A DNA stretch of 35,155 nt from Paracoccaceae bacterium (GTDB taxonomy: Bacteria; Pseudomonadota; Alphaproteobacteria; Rhodobacterales; Rhodobacteraceae): positions 1 to 35,155 of the forward strand of contig WOUW01000045.1 of assembly GCA_009773055.1 (NCBI GenBank), given 5' to 3'. Within the stretch, counting starts at the first letter, position 1. The number at the start of each line of letters is the position of its first letter. Under the pieces are notes generated by a model that saw only the letters and a program-made list of their open reading frames with translations, ran no database searches and was not told where the DNA came from. This document shows, piece after piece, positions 16,244 through 25,261 of the stretch. The position numbers and the translations under genes are program-made.

Positions 16244-18553
16244 TCAGCCCTCAATGCGGCTCAGGTCCGCAACCCCGGAACAGATCGCCCGGATCCGGTG
16301 CAGCAAGTTCAGCCGGTTGCGCCGGATTATCTCGTTGTCACTGTTCACCTGAACGGCGGTGAAGAAAGCATCTATGGGCGCGCGGAGGGCTGCCATCGCG
16401 GCCATCGCCCGGGGAAGATCCTCTGCCGTCATCGCCGGGGTGATCTCGGCCTCGGCCTTGTCCAATGCGGCAAACAGCGCGCGTTCCTCGTCGGTTTCGG
16501 CGAATTTCACCTCGGCCCCGAAGGAATACTCGACGCCATCCTTCGCCTCGGCCTGAGACAGGATATTCGCCGCCCGCTTGTAGCCCTGGATCAGGTTCGC
16601 CCCGTCCTCGGTCTTCATCACCGCCGCAAGGGCCTCGGCCCGCTTGACGAGGAGCGTCAGGTCGTCATTCCCCGGCATGGCAAGGCAAGCGTCGATGATG
16701 TCGTGCCGGATGCCCTGGTCCTTGAGGTAGACCTTGAGACGGTCGTGGAAGAAGGAGAGGAGGTCGGACGAAATGATGTTCAAGGGAACGATTTCTACTG
16801 AACCCCAGTTCCCACGAGGATCATTGTCTAGAACAATCGATAGTCCATCGTCATTGTCTTGATCGTGGGGTTCAAAGAACGTCCAGAACAGCTTGGAGTC
16901 CATTAAATCAAAGTCTGGATAGATGGTAGAATGAGTTTGTAGCCGGGTGTTTCTCGGATGCAGAGCGAAGTTGCCGTCCTCCGCAAACAGGAGGTAGGCA
17001 TGGAATTGAGCAGACAGCCGCTGAACGATTGCTGACCAACTTCCTTGGAACAGTTCAGTCAGTGAAACCCTCACCCCGTTCCCCAGCACCAACCGGATCA
17101 CCCCCAGCGCCGCCCTCCGCAGCGCGAACGGGTCCTTCGACCCCGTCGGCTTTTCGTCAATCGCCCAGAACCCGGTCAGCGTGTCGATCTTGTCGGCCAA
17201 CGCCACGGCCACCGACACCGGCTCGGTCGGGACGCCATCACTCTCCCCCTTCGGCCGCCAGTGGTCGCGGGCGGCGTCGGCGATGGGGGCCTTCTCCCCG
17301 GCCTCCAGCGCGTAGTAGCGGCCCATGACGCCCTGCAGTTCGGGGAACTCACCCGCCATCGCCGAGCGCAGGTCCAGCTTCGCCAGCCGCGCCGCACGTT
17401 CGGCGTCGTCGGCATCGGCCCCGACCAAGGGCGCAATCTCCCGCGCGAGGGCTGCAATCCGCTCGATCCGTTCCGCTTGCGACCCCAGCTTCGCCTGGAA
17501 GGTCACCGACTTCAGCCCCTCAACCCACTCGCCCATCCCGGCCTTCGCGACGCGCAAGTCATTCTCCCAGAAGAACTTCGCGTCCGACAGGCGGGCCGCC
17601 AGCACCTTCTGGTTGCCCTTCAGGATCACCTCGCCACCATCCGCGGCCTCGATGTTGGCCACCGTGACAAAGCCCTCGATCCGCCCGGTCTTCGGGTTCC
17701 GGACCGAGAAGAACTTCTGGTGTTCCTTCATCGAGGTCTGCAGCACCTCGGGCGGCAGACCCAGGAAGGGCTCGCCGACGCGGCCCATCAACGGCACGGG
17801 CCATTCGACCAACCCCGCGACCTCGGCCAGCAACCCGGGGTCCGCCACTACCTCCATCCCCGCCGCAAAGGCCAGGTTCTGCGCGCCCTGCCAGATCGCG
17901 GCTTCGCGTTCAGCGGTGTCCAGCACGACCTTGGCACGCTTCAGCTTGACCACATAGTCGTCAAAGCCCGACACCGTGAACCGCCCGTTCCCCATGAACC
18001 GATGCCCTTCGGTGACGTTGCCCGCAACGATCCCGTCCACCTCCATCGGCACGACATGCGCGCCAGTTTCATCGGACAGAAGGCAGACAATGGACTGCAG
18101 GGGCCGCACCCAGCGCAACGTGCCACTGCCCCATCGCATCGACTTCGGCCAGGGGAAGTTGCGGATAACGCTTTCCAGCACCTCGGCCACGATTTCTGCC
18201 GCCAGACGGCCCGGCTTTTCGACCACGGCATAAAAGGTGTCGCCCTTCTTGTCCGCGCGGCGTTCCAGCTGGTCCAGCGTCAGGCCGGTCGACCGCAGGA
18301 ACCCCTCAACCGCCTGCGCGGGGGCCGACACTGACGGCCCTTTGCGTTCCTCCCGCACCGGACGGCTCTCTGCCGTCAGCCCATCGACCGACAGCACCAG
18401 CCGACGCGGGGTGGAAAACGCCCCGGCACTGGCATAGGTCAGCCCGGACTCCACCAACCCGTCGGTCATCAGCTTGCGCAGGTCTTCGCGGGCGCGGGCC
18501 TGCATCCGGGCCGGGATTTCCTCGGAGAAGAGTTCGATCAGAAGGTCGGGCAT
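16244..18553 (-). CDS. glyS: Glycyl-tRNA synthetase beta subunit, with an unusual internal insertion
   Basis: The beta subunit of the heterotetrameric bacterial GlyRS, which binds tRNA-Gly and works with GlyQ. It begins MPDLLIELFSEEIPARMQ, the hallmark N-terminus. It continues through LVEWPVPLMG, PPEVLQTSMKEHQKFF and VALADKIDTLTGFWAIDEKPTGSKDPFALRR, and ends with the anticodon-binding part (DAFFTAVQVNSDN, RNRLNLLHRIR). At 769 residues it is about 80 longer than the E. coli protein. The excess lies between VRVSLTELF and DLLSFFHDRLKVYLKDQG (about residues 498-596), where the DNA is visibly richer in A and T. The reading frame is intact across the insertion. An AGGAA stretch precedes the ATG at 18553. 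Confidence 0.95.
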   Translation of the reverse strand: MPDLLIELFSEEIPARMQARAREDLRKLMTDGLVESGLTYASAGAFSTPRRLVLSVDGLTAESRPVREERKGPSVSAPAQAVEGFLRSTGLTLDQLERRADKKGDTFYAVVEKPGRLAAEIVAEVLESVIRNFPWPKSMRWGSGTLRWVRPLQSIVCLLSDETGAHVVPMEVDGIVAGNVTEGHRFMGNGRFTVSGFDDYVVKLKRAKVVLDTAEREAAIWQGAQNLAFAAGMEVVADPGLLAEVAGLVEWPVPLMGRVGEPFLGLPPEVLQTSMKEHQKFFSVRNPKTGRIEGFVTVANIEAADGGEVILKGNQKVLAARLSDAKFFWENDLRVAKAGMGEWVEGLKSVTFQAKLGSQAERIERIAALAREIAPLVGADADDAERAARLAKLDLRSAMAGEFPELQGVMGRYYALEAGEKAPIADAARDHWRPKGESDGVPTEPVSVAVALADKIDTLTGFWAIDEKPTGSKDPFALRRAALGVIRLVLGNGVRVSLTELFQGSWSAIVQRLSAQFHAYLLFAEDGNFALHPRNTRLQTHSTIYPDFDLMDSKLFWTFFEPHDQDNDDGLSIVLDNDPRGNWGSVEIVPLNIISSDLLSFFHDRLKVYLKDQGIRHDIIDACLAMPGNDDLTLLVKRAEALAAVMKTEDGANLIQGYKRAANILSQAEAKDGVEYSFGAEVKFAETDEERALFAALDKAEAEITPAMTAEDLPRAMAAMAALRAPIDAFFTAVQVNSDNEIIRRNRLNLLHRIRAICSGVADLSRIEG
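16766..17060 (-). other. Lower-GC in-frame insertion within glyS
   Basis: This part of glyS encodes a stretch rich in Asp, Asn, Phe and Trp (FWTFFEPHDQDNDDG, LDNDPRGNWGSVEIV) that I cannot align to GlyRS beta. Base composition drops visibly from the GC-rich surroundings and codons such as ATT, TTG, AAT, AGA and TCA cluster here. Flanking GlyS blocks resume exactly in frame. No terminal inverted repeats or intein motifs (no Cys/Ser start with a His-Asn end) were found, so it is not an obvious mobile element. Confidence 0.6.
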
Positions 18554-18571
18554 CGGTCAGGGTTCCTGAGA

Positions 18572-19177
18572 TCAAATCCAGTCGAGGTTGACACGGGTCG
18601 GCGGGAAGGCGGCGGCGACGGACTCGCGCAGGGCGGCAAAGCGGGGGCGCAGGTCCTTGAACTTGCGTTCGTGGGTTTCGGCCACGGTCAGCTGGATCTG
18701 GTCGAACAGCCCCTGCCGCAGCATCGCGTCAAGCAGGTCCAGCTCCGCCCCCTCGATGTCGATCTTGACGAAGGCAATGCGACCATGGGCTGCCAAAAGG
18801 CCGCGGAGGAAGGCCGGGAAGTCGATCAGTGCGACGTCGATCCCCTCGCCCTCGGCAATGTTCTGGCCACCCGCGACAACCGTGCTTTTCACCGACGCGA
18901 GCTCCGGGTTCGCCTCCCAGTTCGCCGCCCGCATCAGCCGAATCGCGCCAGATTCGGTCCCCACGGCAGCGGCGTGAAGATGCACGTTGGCGGTCCCGGC
19001 AAAGCGTTCGGTCAGTTTCTCAAGATTGTAGGCCCGGTTCGCCCCGCAGTCCACTGCCACATCCCCCGGCCGCAGCATCGAGACGACGCCCTGCAGCATG
19101 CCCTCGGCCCGCGCATAGCGCAGGTCGCGCTTGTGACGGCGCCTCAGCTTCCGCAGGGGATCCTCGGCCTCGGCCAT
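18572..19177 (-). CDS. FkbM-family methyltransferase lacking the SAM-binding loop
   Basis: A 201-residue protein. The C-terminal half is clearly FkbM type, with FVKIDIEGAELDLLDAML (the DIEGAE signature) and LTVAETHERKFKDLRPRF. The N-terminal half should contain a Rossmann loop beginning VDCGANVG and ending in an acidic SAM-ribose contact about 20 residues on. Here VDCGAN (residues 42-47) runs directly into RAYNLEKLTERFAG, a helix that normally follows the second strand. Roughly 20-24 residues thus seem deleted in frame, removing the core of the cofactor site. I chose the ATG at 19177 because GAGGAG, which is the end of the preceding gene, sits four bases upstream; a TTG at 19189 is possible. 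It lies between the DUF6446 gene and glyS with very short gaps, in one transcript. Confidence 0.82.
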   Translation of the reverse strand: MAEAEDPLRKLRRRHKRDLRYARAEGMLQGVVSMLRPGDVAVDCGANRAYNLEKLTERFAGTANVHLHAAAVGTESGAIRLMRAANWEANPELASVKSTVVAGGQNIAEGEGIDVALIDFPAFLRGLLAAHGRIAFVKIDIEGAELDLLDAMLRQGLFDQIQLTVAETHERKFKDLRPRFAALRESVAAAFPPTRVNLDWI

Positions 19178-19178
19178 T

Positions 19179-19655
19179 CTACTCCTCAAGGTCGCCGTTC
19201 AGCTGCTGCCAGGCATAGGCCCGCCCGTCACCAAAGACCGCGACCACCCGGTCAACGCCCGGGTGAATGTTCGGCTCGGACAGGAAGGCCAGCGCCTCGC
19301 CGGTCTCCAGCGCCTTACCGATCGCTTCGGCGTCAAAACAGTCAAAGCCGCGCGGCGCGATCAGCGGCTCGGCCTCCTGATAGTCCCGGTAAGTCTCGCT
19401 CAGCATGGCCAGCGAAAGAGGCGTGGTAAAGCAGGCCCGGAACTTGATGGGAGAGCTGTCAGCGTCGATCCCTTCGATCCCGTTCACGACAATGACTTCG
19501 GGCTGGTCGCCGGTCAGCGGCACCAGCCGGATTTCCGCGCCGGGCTGGAAGGCGACGGGATCGTAGAACGCCCGTTCGGCGGTATACCACAGGAACCCGC
19601 CCGCAAGGGCAGACGCAATCACGATAGAACTCACGGCGAGTTTGCCCGCATTCAC
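19179..19655 (-). CDS. DUF6446-type membrane-anchored protein in the gly operon
   Basis: A 158-residue protein with an N-terminal membrane anchor or signal ([21 protein letters not shown]). A periplasmic part follows, with [57 protein letters not shown] and a C-terminal [18 protein letters not shown] recall this architecture between glyQ and glyS in Rhodobacterales under the name DUF6446; the function is unknown. The start is a GTG at 19653-19655 overlapping the glyQ stop (GTGA), which indicates translational coupling to glyQ. Two Cys (RACF, FDCF) might form a disulfide. Confidence 0.8.
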   Translation of the reverse strand: MNAGKLAVSSIVIASALAGGFLWYTAERAFYDPVAFQPGAEIRLVPLTGDQPEVIVVNGIEGIDADSSPIKFRACFTTPLSLAMLSETYRDYQEAEPLIAPRGFDCFDAEAIGKALETGEALAFLSEPNIHPGVDRVVAVFGDGRAYAWQQLNGDLEE

Positions 19656-20578
19656 TGGTCCGCCCCCGCTTCGGTCTGCCGGAAGGCATCGGCACATTGC
19701 TTGGCCAATGCACGCACGCGACCGATGTAGGCCTGCCGTTCGGTGACCGAGATCACCCCCCGCGCGTCCAGAAGGTTGAAAAGGTGGCTTGCCTTGATCG
19801 TCTGGTCATAGGCGGGATGCGCCATGATGATCCTCTTTCCGGATTTCGGGTCCTCGGCATCAAAGGCCAGCAACCGCGCGCATTCGGCCTCCGCATCCTT
19901 GAAATGCTGCAACAGCATCGCTGTATCGGCACCGTCGAAGTTGTGGCGGCTGTATTCTTCTTCGGTCTGGCGGAAGATATCGCCGTATTTCAACGGGATC
20001 GGCGATTGAGGGTCGTTGAAGGGCATGTCCATCACATGGTCCACGCCCATCACATACATCGCCAGCCGTTCCAGCCCGTAGGTCAGCTCGCCACTGACCG
20101 GTTTGCAATCATGCCCGCCGACCTGCTGGAAATAGGTGAACTGGCTGACCTCCATCCCGTCGCACCAGACCTCCCATCCCAGACCCCAGGCGCCCAGAGT
20201 GGGGCTCTCCCAGTCATCCTCCACAAAGCGGATGTCGTGCAGTCCAAGGTCGATGCCGATGGCACGCAGGCTGCCCAGATAAAGGTCCTGCAGGTCCGGC
20301 GGCGACGGTTTGATGATCACCTGGAATTGGTAATAGTGCTGAAGCCGGTTCGGGTTCTCGCCGTAGCGCCCGTCGGTCGGACGGCGAGACGGCTGGACAT
20401 AGGCCGCAGCCCAAGGCTTTGTCCCGAGTGACCGCAAGGTTGTCGCCGGATGGAACGTGCCTGCGCCGACTTCCATGTCATAGGGCTGCAACACCGCGCA
20501 GCCCTGTGCTGCCCAGTAAGTCTGCAGCCGCAGGATGATCTCCTGAAAGCTTCGCGGCGTGGTCGTGACGTCGGACAT
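19652..20578 (-). CDS. glyQ: Glycyl-tRNA synthetase alpha subunit
   Basis: GlyQ carries the class II aminoacylation site that activates glycine. The 308-residue sequence begins [37 protein letters not shown] and includes [29 protein letters not shown] (motif 2), then [18 protein letters not shown] and [12 protein letters not shown] (motif 3). Length and motifs are complete. The ATG at 20578 matches the family N-terminus; the frame extends to 20674 without homology. It is the first gene of the glyQ-DUF6446-methyltransferase-glyS cluster and is divergent from the peptidoglycan-binding gene, with both promoters in the 176-base gap. Confidence 0.97.
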   Translation of the reverse strand: MSDVTTTPRSFQEIILRLQTYWAAQGCAVLQPYDMEVGAGTFHPATTLRSLGTKPWAAAYVQPSRRPTDGRYGENPNRLQHYYQFQVIIKPSPPDLQDLYLGSLRAIGIDLGLHDIRFVEDDWESPTLGAWGLGWEVWCDGMEVSQFTYFQQVGGHDCKPVSGELTYGLERLAMYVMGVDHVMDMPFNDPQSPIPLKYGDIFRQTEEEYSRHNFDGADTAMLLQHFKDAEAECARLLAFDAEDPKSGKRIIMAHPAYDQTIKASHLFNLLDARGVISVTERQAYIGRVRALAKQCADAFRQTEAGADQ

Positions 20579-20692
20579 GGGCAGCCTCGGGCGGGGGCGA
20601 CGGACAGGGAAGCGGGTCGCGCACTCCCTACCGACTGGGGGGCACAGGGTCAATTCCGGAAAGAACTGGCGCAACCGTGACCGGTTTCACCC

Positions 20693-20720
20693 TTGCCGCT
20701 GCGCGCGCCTTGGCTAATGT
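20693..20720 (+). promoter_or_regulatory. Candidate promoter of the peptidoglycan-binding protein gene
   Basis: TTGCCG (20693-20698) and TAATGT (20715-20720) with a 16-base GC-rich spacer lie 34 bases before the start codon. The CTTGCC...GGCTAAT layout resembles housekeeping promoters I recall from Rhodobacteraceae. No matching clear promoter for the divergent glyQ was found. Confidence 0.4.
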
Positions 20721-20754
20721 CGCCCAACGCGGAACTTATCTTCAGGACCTGTTC

Positions 20755-22500
20755 ATGTTCAGACCTTTTGCCTTGGTTGCCCTGTTTCTTTCTGCACTGA
20801 TCTTCGCCCCGACAGATCGGGCGGCCGCGCAGGAACCGCAGGTCTGGCTGCAGGTCGAAGCCCATCCGAGCCTTGAGACCGCGCTTGACCGCGCCCGCGC
20901 CTATGCCACCCTCTTTCCCGAAACCGCAGGCTTTTTGCTGGGGTCGGGCTGGTATGGCGTCGTCCTTGGTCCCTACCCCACCGACGAGGCCCAGATCCGC
21001 CTTGGCGCGCTGAAGCGTGAGGGGCAGATCCCGGCCGACAGCTTCATTACCGATGGTCTCGGCTTCGAGGGGCAGATCTTTCCCGAAGGCGCGGTGCAAG
21101 TCGTCCCCGCCACGCCCGAGGTCATCGCCCCCGAGCCTTTGGTCGAGGCAGAGCCAGTCGTGGTGCCCGACGAAGACCGCGCGCAGGCCCGCGACAGCGA
21201 GGCGCTGCTCACCCCCGAAGAGCGCCGCGACCTCCAGACCGCGTTGCAGTGGTTCGGCTTTTATTCCAGCGGGATCGACGGCGCGTTCGGCCCTGGCACC
21301 CGCAACTCGATGGCAGCCTGGCAAGAGGCGCAGGGCATGCTGGAACCGACCGGCATCCTCACCACCCGCCAGCGCCGCGCCCTTCTGGACGCCTGGAAGG
21401 GCGAACTGGCCGCCTTCGATTTCACCGAAATCGTCGAGCCGGAATCTGGCATCACCGTCACCCTGCCCCTCGGTCTGGTGGAGTTCGACCACTACGAGCC
21501 GCCCTTTGTCCACTACCGGGCCAAATCCGAAACCGCGCCGCGCATCATCCTGATCTCGCAGCCGGGTGACCAGGCGTCACTCTATGGCCTCTACGACGTG
21601 CTCCAGACGCTCGACTCGGTCCCGCTGGACGGGCCGCGCGACCGGGGCGACCGCAGCTTCCGCATTCGAGGCACCTCCGCCAAGGCCGATACCACGGTCT
21701 TTGCCGAACTGAAGGGCAGCCGGATCAAGGGCTGGATGCTGATCTCGACCCCGGGCAACGATGCGCGCGACGCCCGGATCATCAAGGTGATCGAAGACAG
21801 CTTTTCGCCCGACGGGGACGGCGTTCTCGACCCGGGTATGGCGGTTATGGGTGCCGAGACCAAAGCTGGGCTTCTGTCCGGGCTCGAGGTCCGTAAGCCG
21901 CGTCTCAGCCGCACCGGGTTCTTCATCACCCCTGAGGGCGCAGTCCTGACCACGACCGAAGCCGTAGAGGGCTGTGCTCGCGTCACCATCGACCGCGACA
22001 CCGAAGCAAGCGTTTCTTTGGCGGATGCCTCCAGCGGCCTTGCTCTCCTGACGCCGAAATCCCCGCTTGCCCCGCGCGCCATCGCCGGGCTTGCAACGGC
22101 CTCGGTCCGGCTTGGCAGCGAAGTCACCGTTCCGGGCTATTCCTACGAAGACCGCCTGCCCGCCCCGACCTTGACCTTCGGCACGCTGGAAGACGTGACC
22201 GGCCTGAACGGCGAGACCGGCCTCAGCCGCCTTGCCCTGCAATCCCTGCCCGGCGACGCCGGGGGCGCGGTGCTGGATGGCCAAGGCGCGGTTCTCGGGA
22301 TGCTCTTGCCCGCAGCGCCCCAAGGCGGCAAGCAGATGCCCGCCGGTGTCGCCTTCGCGCTGTCTGCGTCCGAGATCACCCGGCTTCTCCTCCCCACCGG
22401 CATCGCGACGCAGGCGCTCGTGCCGACCGAACCGCTGAGCCCCGCCGCGCTGGCGGACAAGGCCACAGGGATGACAGCGCTCGTCTCCTGCTGGGAGTAG
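20755..22500 (+). CDS. Secreted peptidoglycan-binding protein with a catalytically dead trypsin-like domain
   Basis: A 581-residue protein. The signal peptide is residues 1-25 (ending DRAAA). An N-terminal region with WLQVEAHPSLETALDRARAY and FLLGSGWYGVVLGPY resembles a SPOR-like fold. A PG_binding_1 domain at about 150-216 reads LQTALQWFGFYSSGIDGAFG and TRNSMAAWQ. A chymotrypsin-fold domain at about 385-560 has GFFITPEGAVLTTTEAVEGC and LPGDAGGAVLDGQGAVLGML. In active proteases these stretches hold His (LTNAHVV) and Ser (GDSGGP); here they read Glu402-Ala and GDA502GG, and no acidic residue matches the third triad position. It therefore looks like a conserved pseudoprotease that binds the wall. 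The ATG at 20755 gives the signal peptide. Its stop is two bases from the end of convergent trkH. Confidence 0.85.
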   Translation: MFRPFALVALFLSALIFAPTDRAAAQEPQVWLQVEAHPSLETALDRARAYATLFPETAGFLLGSGWYGVVLGPYPTDEAQIRLGALKREGQIPADSFITDGLGFEGQIFPEGAVQVVPATPEVIAPEPLVEAEPVVVPDEDRAQARDSEALLTPEERRDLQTALQWFGFYSSGIDGAFGPGTRNSMAAWQEAQGMLEPTGILTTRQRRALLDAWKGELAAFDFTEIVEPESGITVTLPLGLVEFDHYEPPFVHYRAKSETAPRIILISQPGDQASLYGLYDVLQTLDSVPLDGPRDRGDRSFRIRGTSAKADTTVFAELKGSRIKGWMLISTPGNDARDARIIKVIEDSFSPDGDGVLDPGMAVMGAETKAGLLSGLEVRKPRLSRTGFFITPEGAVLTTTEAVEGCARVTIDRDTEASVSLADASSGLALLTPKSPLAPRAIAGLATASVRLGSEVTVPGYSYEDRLPAPTLTFGTLEDVTGLNGETGLSRLALQSLPGDAGGAVLDGQGAVLGMLLPAAPQGGKQMPAGVAFALSASEITRLLLPTGIATQALVPTEPLSPAALADKATGMTALVSCWE

Positions 22501-22502
22501 GC

Positions 22503-23951
22503 TCAGCTTCGCCAAAAGCTTGGCAGGACCAACACCAGGATCGCCAGCAGACCAAGGCGTCCCAGCAGCATGCACAGCGACATGATCGCGATGGCACCCG
22601 GCGGGAAGTCGATGAAGGTGCCGGTCCGTTCGACGAGCGGGCCGAAGCCGTAGCCGATATTGCCCAAAGCCGTCCAGACCGCGAACAGGGCCGATACGCT
22701 GTCCACACCCAAAAGCGTCATGGCCACGCTCATCGTGCCGATGATCAGGATATAGCTCGACACGAACATGATCAGCGCGTTCAGCACATCGTCGCCCACG
22801 GCCCGCCCATCATAGCGCACCGGGTCCACGGTCGACGGGTTGCCGATGCGCCGCACTTCGCGCTTAAGGACTCCCACAAGCAGCTGGGTGCGAAACACAG
22901 AAAGCCCCGCCGCCGATGATCCGGAACAGGCCCCGATCACCCCGATGACGAAAGCCACCACCAGCATGAAGCCGCCCCAGGTCGGGAAGCTGCCGGAAAA
23001 GAATCCGGTCGAGGACATGATCGAGGTCAGGTTGAACAGTGCCTCACGAAAGATCGGCTCGATCGCCCCGCCCGTGGTCCAGACCCGCCACACGGTCACT
23101 GCCAGCACTGCATAGACCAGCCAGCGCAGATAGGCCCGGACCTGGCTGTCCTGCCAGAGTGGCCCGGCCGAGCCGTTCACCAGCTGCACATAACGGATAT
23201 AGGGCAGGCTGCCGAGGAACATGAACAGCGCCCCGAAATACTCGCCCGCGCCGACATATTTGTTGAACGACACATCGGCTGGAAAGAAGCCGCCGGTGGC
23301 GATGGTGGCAAACCCGCCCACGACGGCGTCCAGGGTCGACATACCGATGGCCGAATAGGTCGCGATGCAGGCAACGGTCAGCGCCGAATAGACGAAAAGC
23401 AGCTGGCGCGCGATGTCGGTTGCACGCGGTAGAGCCTTGCCGAAGGTATCAAATCCCTCGGTGCGAAAGAACTGCATGCCGCCCACCCGCATCAGCGGCA
23501 GGAAGATCATGGCGATGAACGCGATGCCTAGACCACCCAGCCAGTTCAGCATGCCCCGCCAAAGGTTCATGCCCGCCGGCAGGTCATCAAGGCCAAAGAT
23601 CACCGTGGCCCCGGTTGTGGTGATCCCCGACACGGCCTCGAAATAGGCGTTGTTCAGCGTCAGCCCCGGCGCGCCGACATAGAACGGCAGACCACCGAAG
23701 AACGGAACCAAAAGCCAGATGCCCGCCGTCAGAAGATAGGCCTGCCGGGTGTCCAGCGGCTTTCCCAGCGCATTGCCGGTCGACAGCGTCAACCCGGCCC
23801 CGACCACGCCGGTCAGTGCGGCACAGGCCAGAAAGTCATAGCCATTCTCCAGCCCGGCACGCCAGTCGACGATGGCAGGGGCCAGCATCAGGATCGCAAG
23901 CACGATCAGGATGCGGCCGATGACGTAGGCAACGGGGCGGAAGTCAACCAT
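22503..23951 (-). CDS. trkH: TrkH-family potassium uptake channel subunit
   Basis: A 482-residue integral membrane protein with four pore repeats. The filter loops are visible as SGITTTGATVI, FATIATGGFF, TSIMSSTGFFSG and ALGNIGYGFGP, each with the filter Gly that lines the potassium path in TrkH/KtrB proteins. GSSAAGLSVFRTQLL is the characteristic stretch near the intramembrane loop. Such channels need a cytoplasmic TrkA partner, which is not in this window. Start MVDFRPVAYVIGRILIVLA gives the first membrane segment directly. It lies 48 bases downstream of folE2 on the same strand and converges with the peptidoglycan-binding gene with a 2-base gap, leaving no room for a separate terminator. 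Confidence 0.93.
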   Translation of the reverse strand: MVDFRPVAYVIGRILIVLAILMLAPAIVDWRAGLENGYDFLACAALTGVVGAGLTLSTGNALGKPLDTRQAYLLTAGIWLLVPFFGGLPFYVGAPGLTLNNAYFEAVSGITTTGATVIFGLDDLPAGMNLWRGMLNWLGGLGIAFIAMIFLPLMRVGGMQFFRTEGFDTFGKALPRATDIARQLLFVYSALTVACIATYSAIGMSTLDAVVGGFATIATGGFFPADVSFNKYVGAGEYFGALFMFLGSLPYIRYVQLVNGSAGPLWQDSQVRAYLRWLVYAVLAVTVWRVWTTGGAIEPIFREALFNLTSIMSSTGFFSGSFPTWGGFMLVVAFVIGVIGACSGSSAAGLSVFRTQLLVGVLKREVRRIGNPSTVDPVRYDGRAVGDDVLNALIMFVSSYILIIGTMSVAMTLLGVDSVSALFAVWTALGNIGYGFGPLVERTGTFIDFPPGAIAIMSLCMLLGRLGLLAILVLVLPSFWRS

Positions 23952-23999
23952 GGTCGGGCATGGCTACGCGGCCCCGCGCCTTTGGTCAATCGGCTGCGG

Positions 24000-25085
24000 T
24001 CAGCGGCTGTGGATCAGCGTCTGGAAAAGCTGCGGGTCGAGGCTTTCGGCCGCGAAGGTCTCGCCCTCGGTCAGAAGGCTGATCGCGTCGTGGCTGTGCA
24101 GGCTTTCCTGATGGCTTGCGACCACCCGGAAGTCGCCGATCCGGGCCTCATCCCGCAAGGCTTCGCAGAACAGCCGCGCCGCGTCTTCCACGAAGATCGG
24201 GTTTGCCGCGTTCAGTTCCGCGAAGGCCTGCTCGTCCTCGCGCTTCACCATGACCTGCGTCTCGGTGACCACTGCGCTCCGCGCGAGTTCCACCAGATCC
24301 TCCAGCGCCATGTCGGCTGTCAGCACGACCGACAACCGCGCCACGGACCGCTGCGAATGCGGCGTTGCCAGTTGTCCACGGACCGCTCGGGCGTGCTCGG
24401 CCAGCTCCAGGCTGCACGGGCAGGTGGAGCTGTAGACGTAGTCCAGATGCACGATCCGCTTGCGGACCCCGGCGACCTCGACCAGTTCCAGCGCAATGTC
24501 GTAATACTGCCAGCCCGACAGGCCCGACCGAAGCGATTTAAGCTGCATCGGGAACGACAGGCGCATCTGGATGCGCGCATCAAAGCTGCCAAGGTCGGCC
24601 TTGTAATCATCCAGCGCCGCCTCGATCACCCCGAAGGAAAACGCCTTGTCGGCATGGGCATAGAACGACCGCATGATGCGGCTCATGTTGATGCCCTTCT
24701 TTTCAGCCTCCAGGCTCACCGTGCCGGTGACACTGGTTTCCAGCTGAACCGGTGCCCCGTCGCGGGTGGCAAAGCGGACCGGCAGGCGGAAATTCGAGAT
24801 CCCGACATGCTGAATCCGCGCCTTTGCACCCTTGATCAGGCTGGACGGCCCATTCTGCAGGTCGGGCATCGACGCCTTGTAGGCCGCGTCGGGGCGGAAC
24901 GTCCAAGGATAGTCGCGCGACAACGCCGGATAACCCTGCCCCGGCAAAAGCCAGCCCACGGCGGAATCCAGCTTTGCAATATCCTCGTCCGAGGACTTGC
25001 CCGCCCACTGGCGCAGCACAGCCAGCGCCGCCTCTGCCTCTTCGCGAGACGGCAGACGATCGAGTTCCGGGGTATGGATGTTCAT
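24000..25085 (-). CDS. folE2: GTP cyclohydrolase FolE2 (type IB)
   Basis: FolE2 converts GTP to dihydroneopterin triphosphate, the first step of folate synthesis, and is the metal-flexible alternative to zinc-dependent FolE. The 361-residue sequence has VGISNFRLPVRF, the active-site stretch YSSTCPCSLELAEHAR with the metal-binding Cys, TPHSQRSVARLSV, and NPIFVEDAARLFCEAL near the end; all are family signatures. With folB and folP it gives this window three steps of one pathway, but in separate units; folK is absent. The ATG at 25085 has AAGGACC upstream. The 176-base gap upstream of it contains no gene and no box that I could recognise as a Zur site. Confidence 0.95.
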   Translation of the reverse strand: MNIHTPELDRLPSREEAEAALAVLRQWAGKSSDEDIAKLDSAVGWLLPGQGYPALSRDYPWTFRPDAAYKASMPDLQNGPSSLIKGAKARIQHVGISNFRLPVRFATRDGAPVQLETSVTGTVSLEAEKKGINMSRIMRSFYAHADKAFSFGVIEAALDDYKADLGSFDARIQMRLSFPMQLKSLRSGLSGWQYYDIALELVEVAGVRKRIVHLDYVYSSTCPCSLELAEHARAVRGQLATPHSQRSVARLSVVLTADMALEDLVELARSAVVTETQVMVKREDEQAFAELNAANPIFVEDAARLFCEALRDEARIGDFRVVASHQESLHSHDAISLLTEGETFAAESLDPQLFQTLIHSR

Positions 25086-25261
25086 CGGGCAGGTCCTTTC
25101 GGTTCGGGCGGGCCATCTGGCCAAGCCTTCAATTTCCGGAGAGTTCTACGCAGGGCGTCCGCCAACGGATCACCCTGGTCCGAGGCAGGCCCCCATCAGA
25201 TAGGCATTCCGCCGCGTAACGCAAGCAGCGATTGCGACCCATGTTGCACGGCCGGCGTCAA

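Noticed and set aside
16766-17060. Intein or insertion sequence in glyS
   Set aside because: There are no splice-junction residues, no transposase or terminal repeats, and no target duplication visible; only an in-frame domain-like insertion can be supported.
25086-25261. Zur-type box before folE2
   Set aside because: FolE2 is zinc-regulated in some bacteria, but no clear palindrome of the Zur kind is present here.
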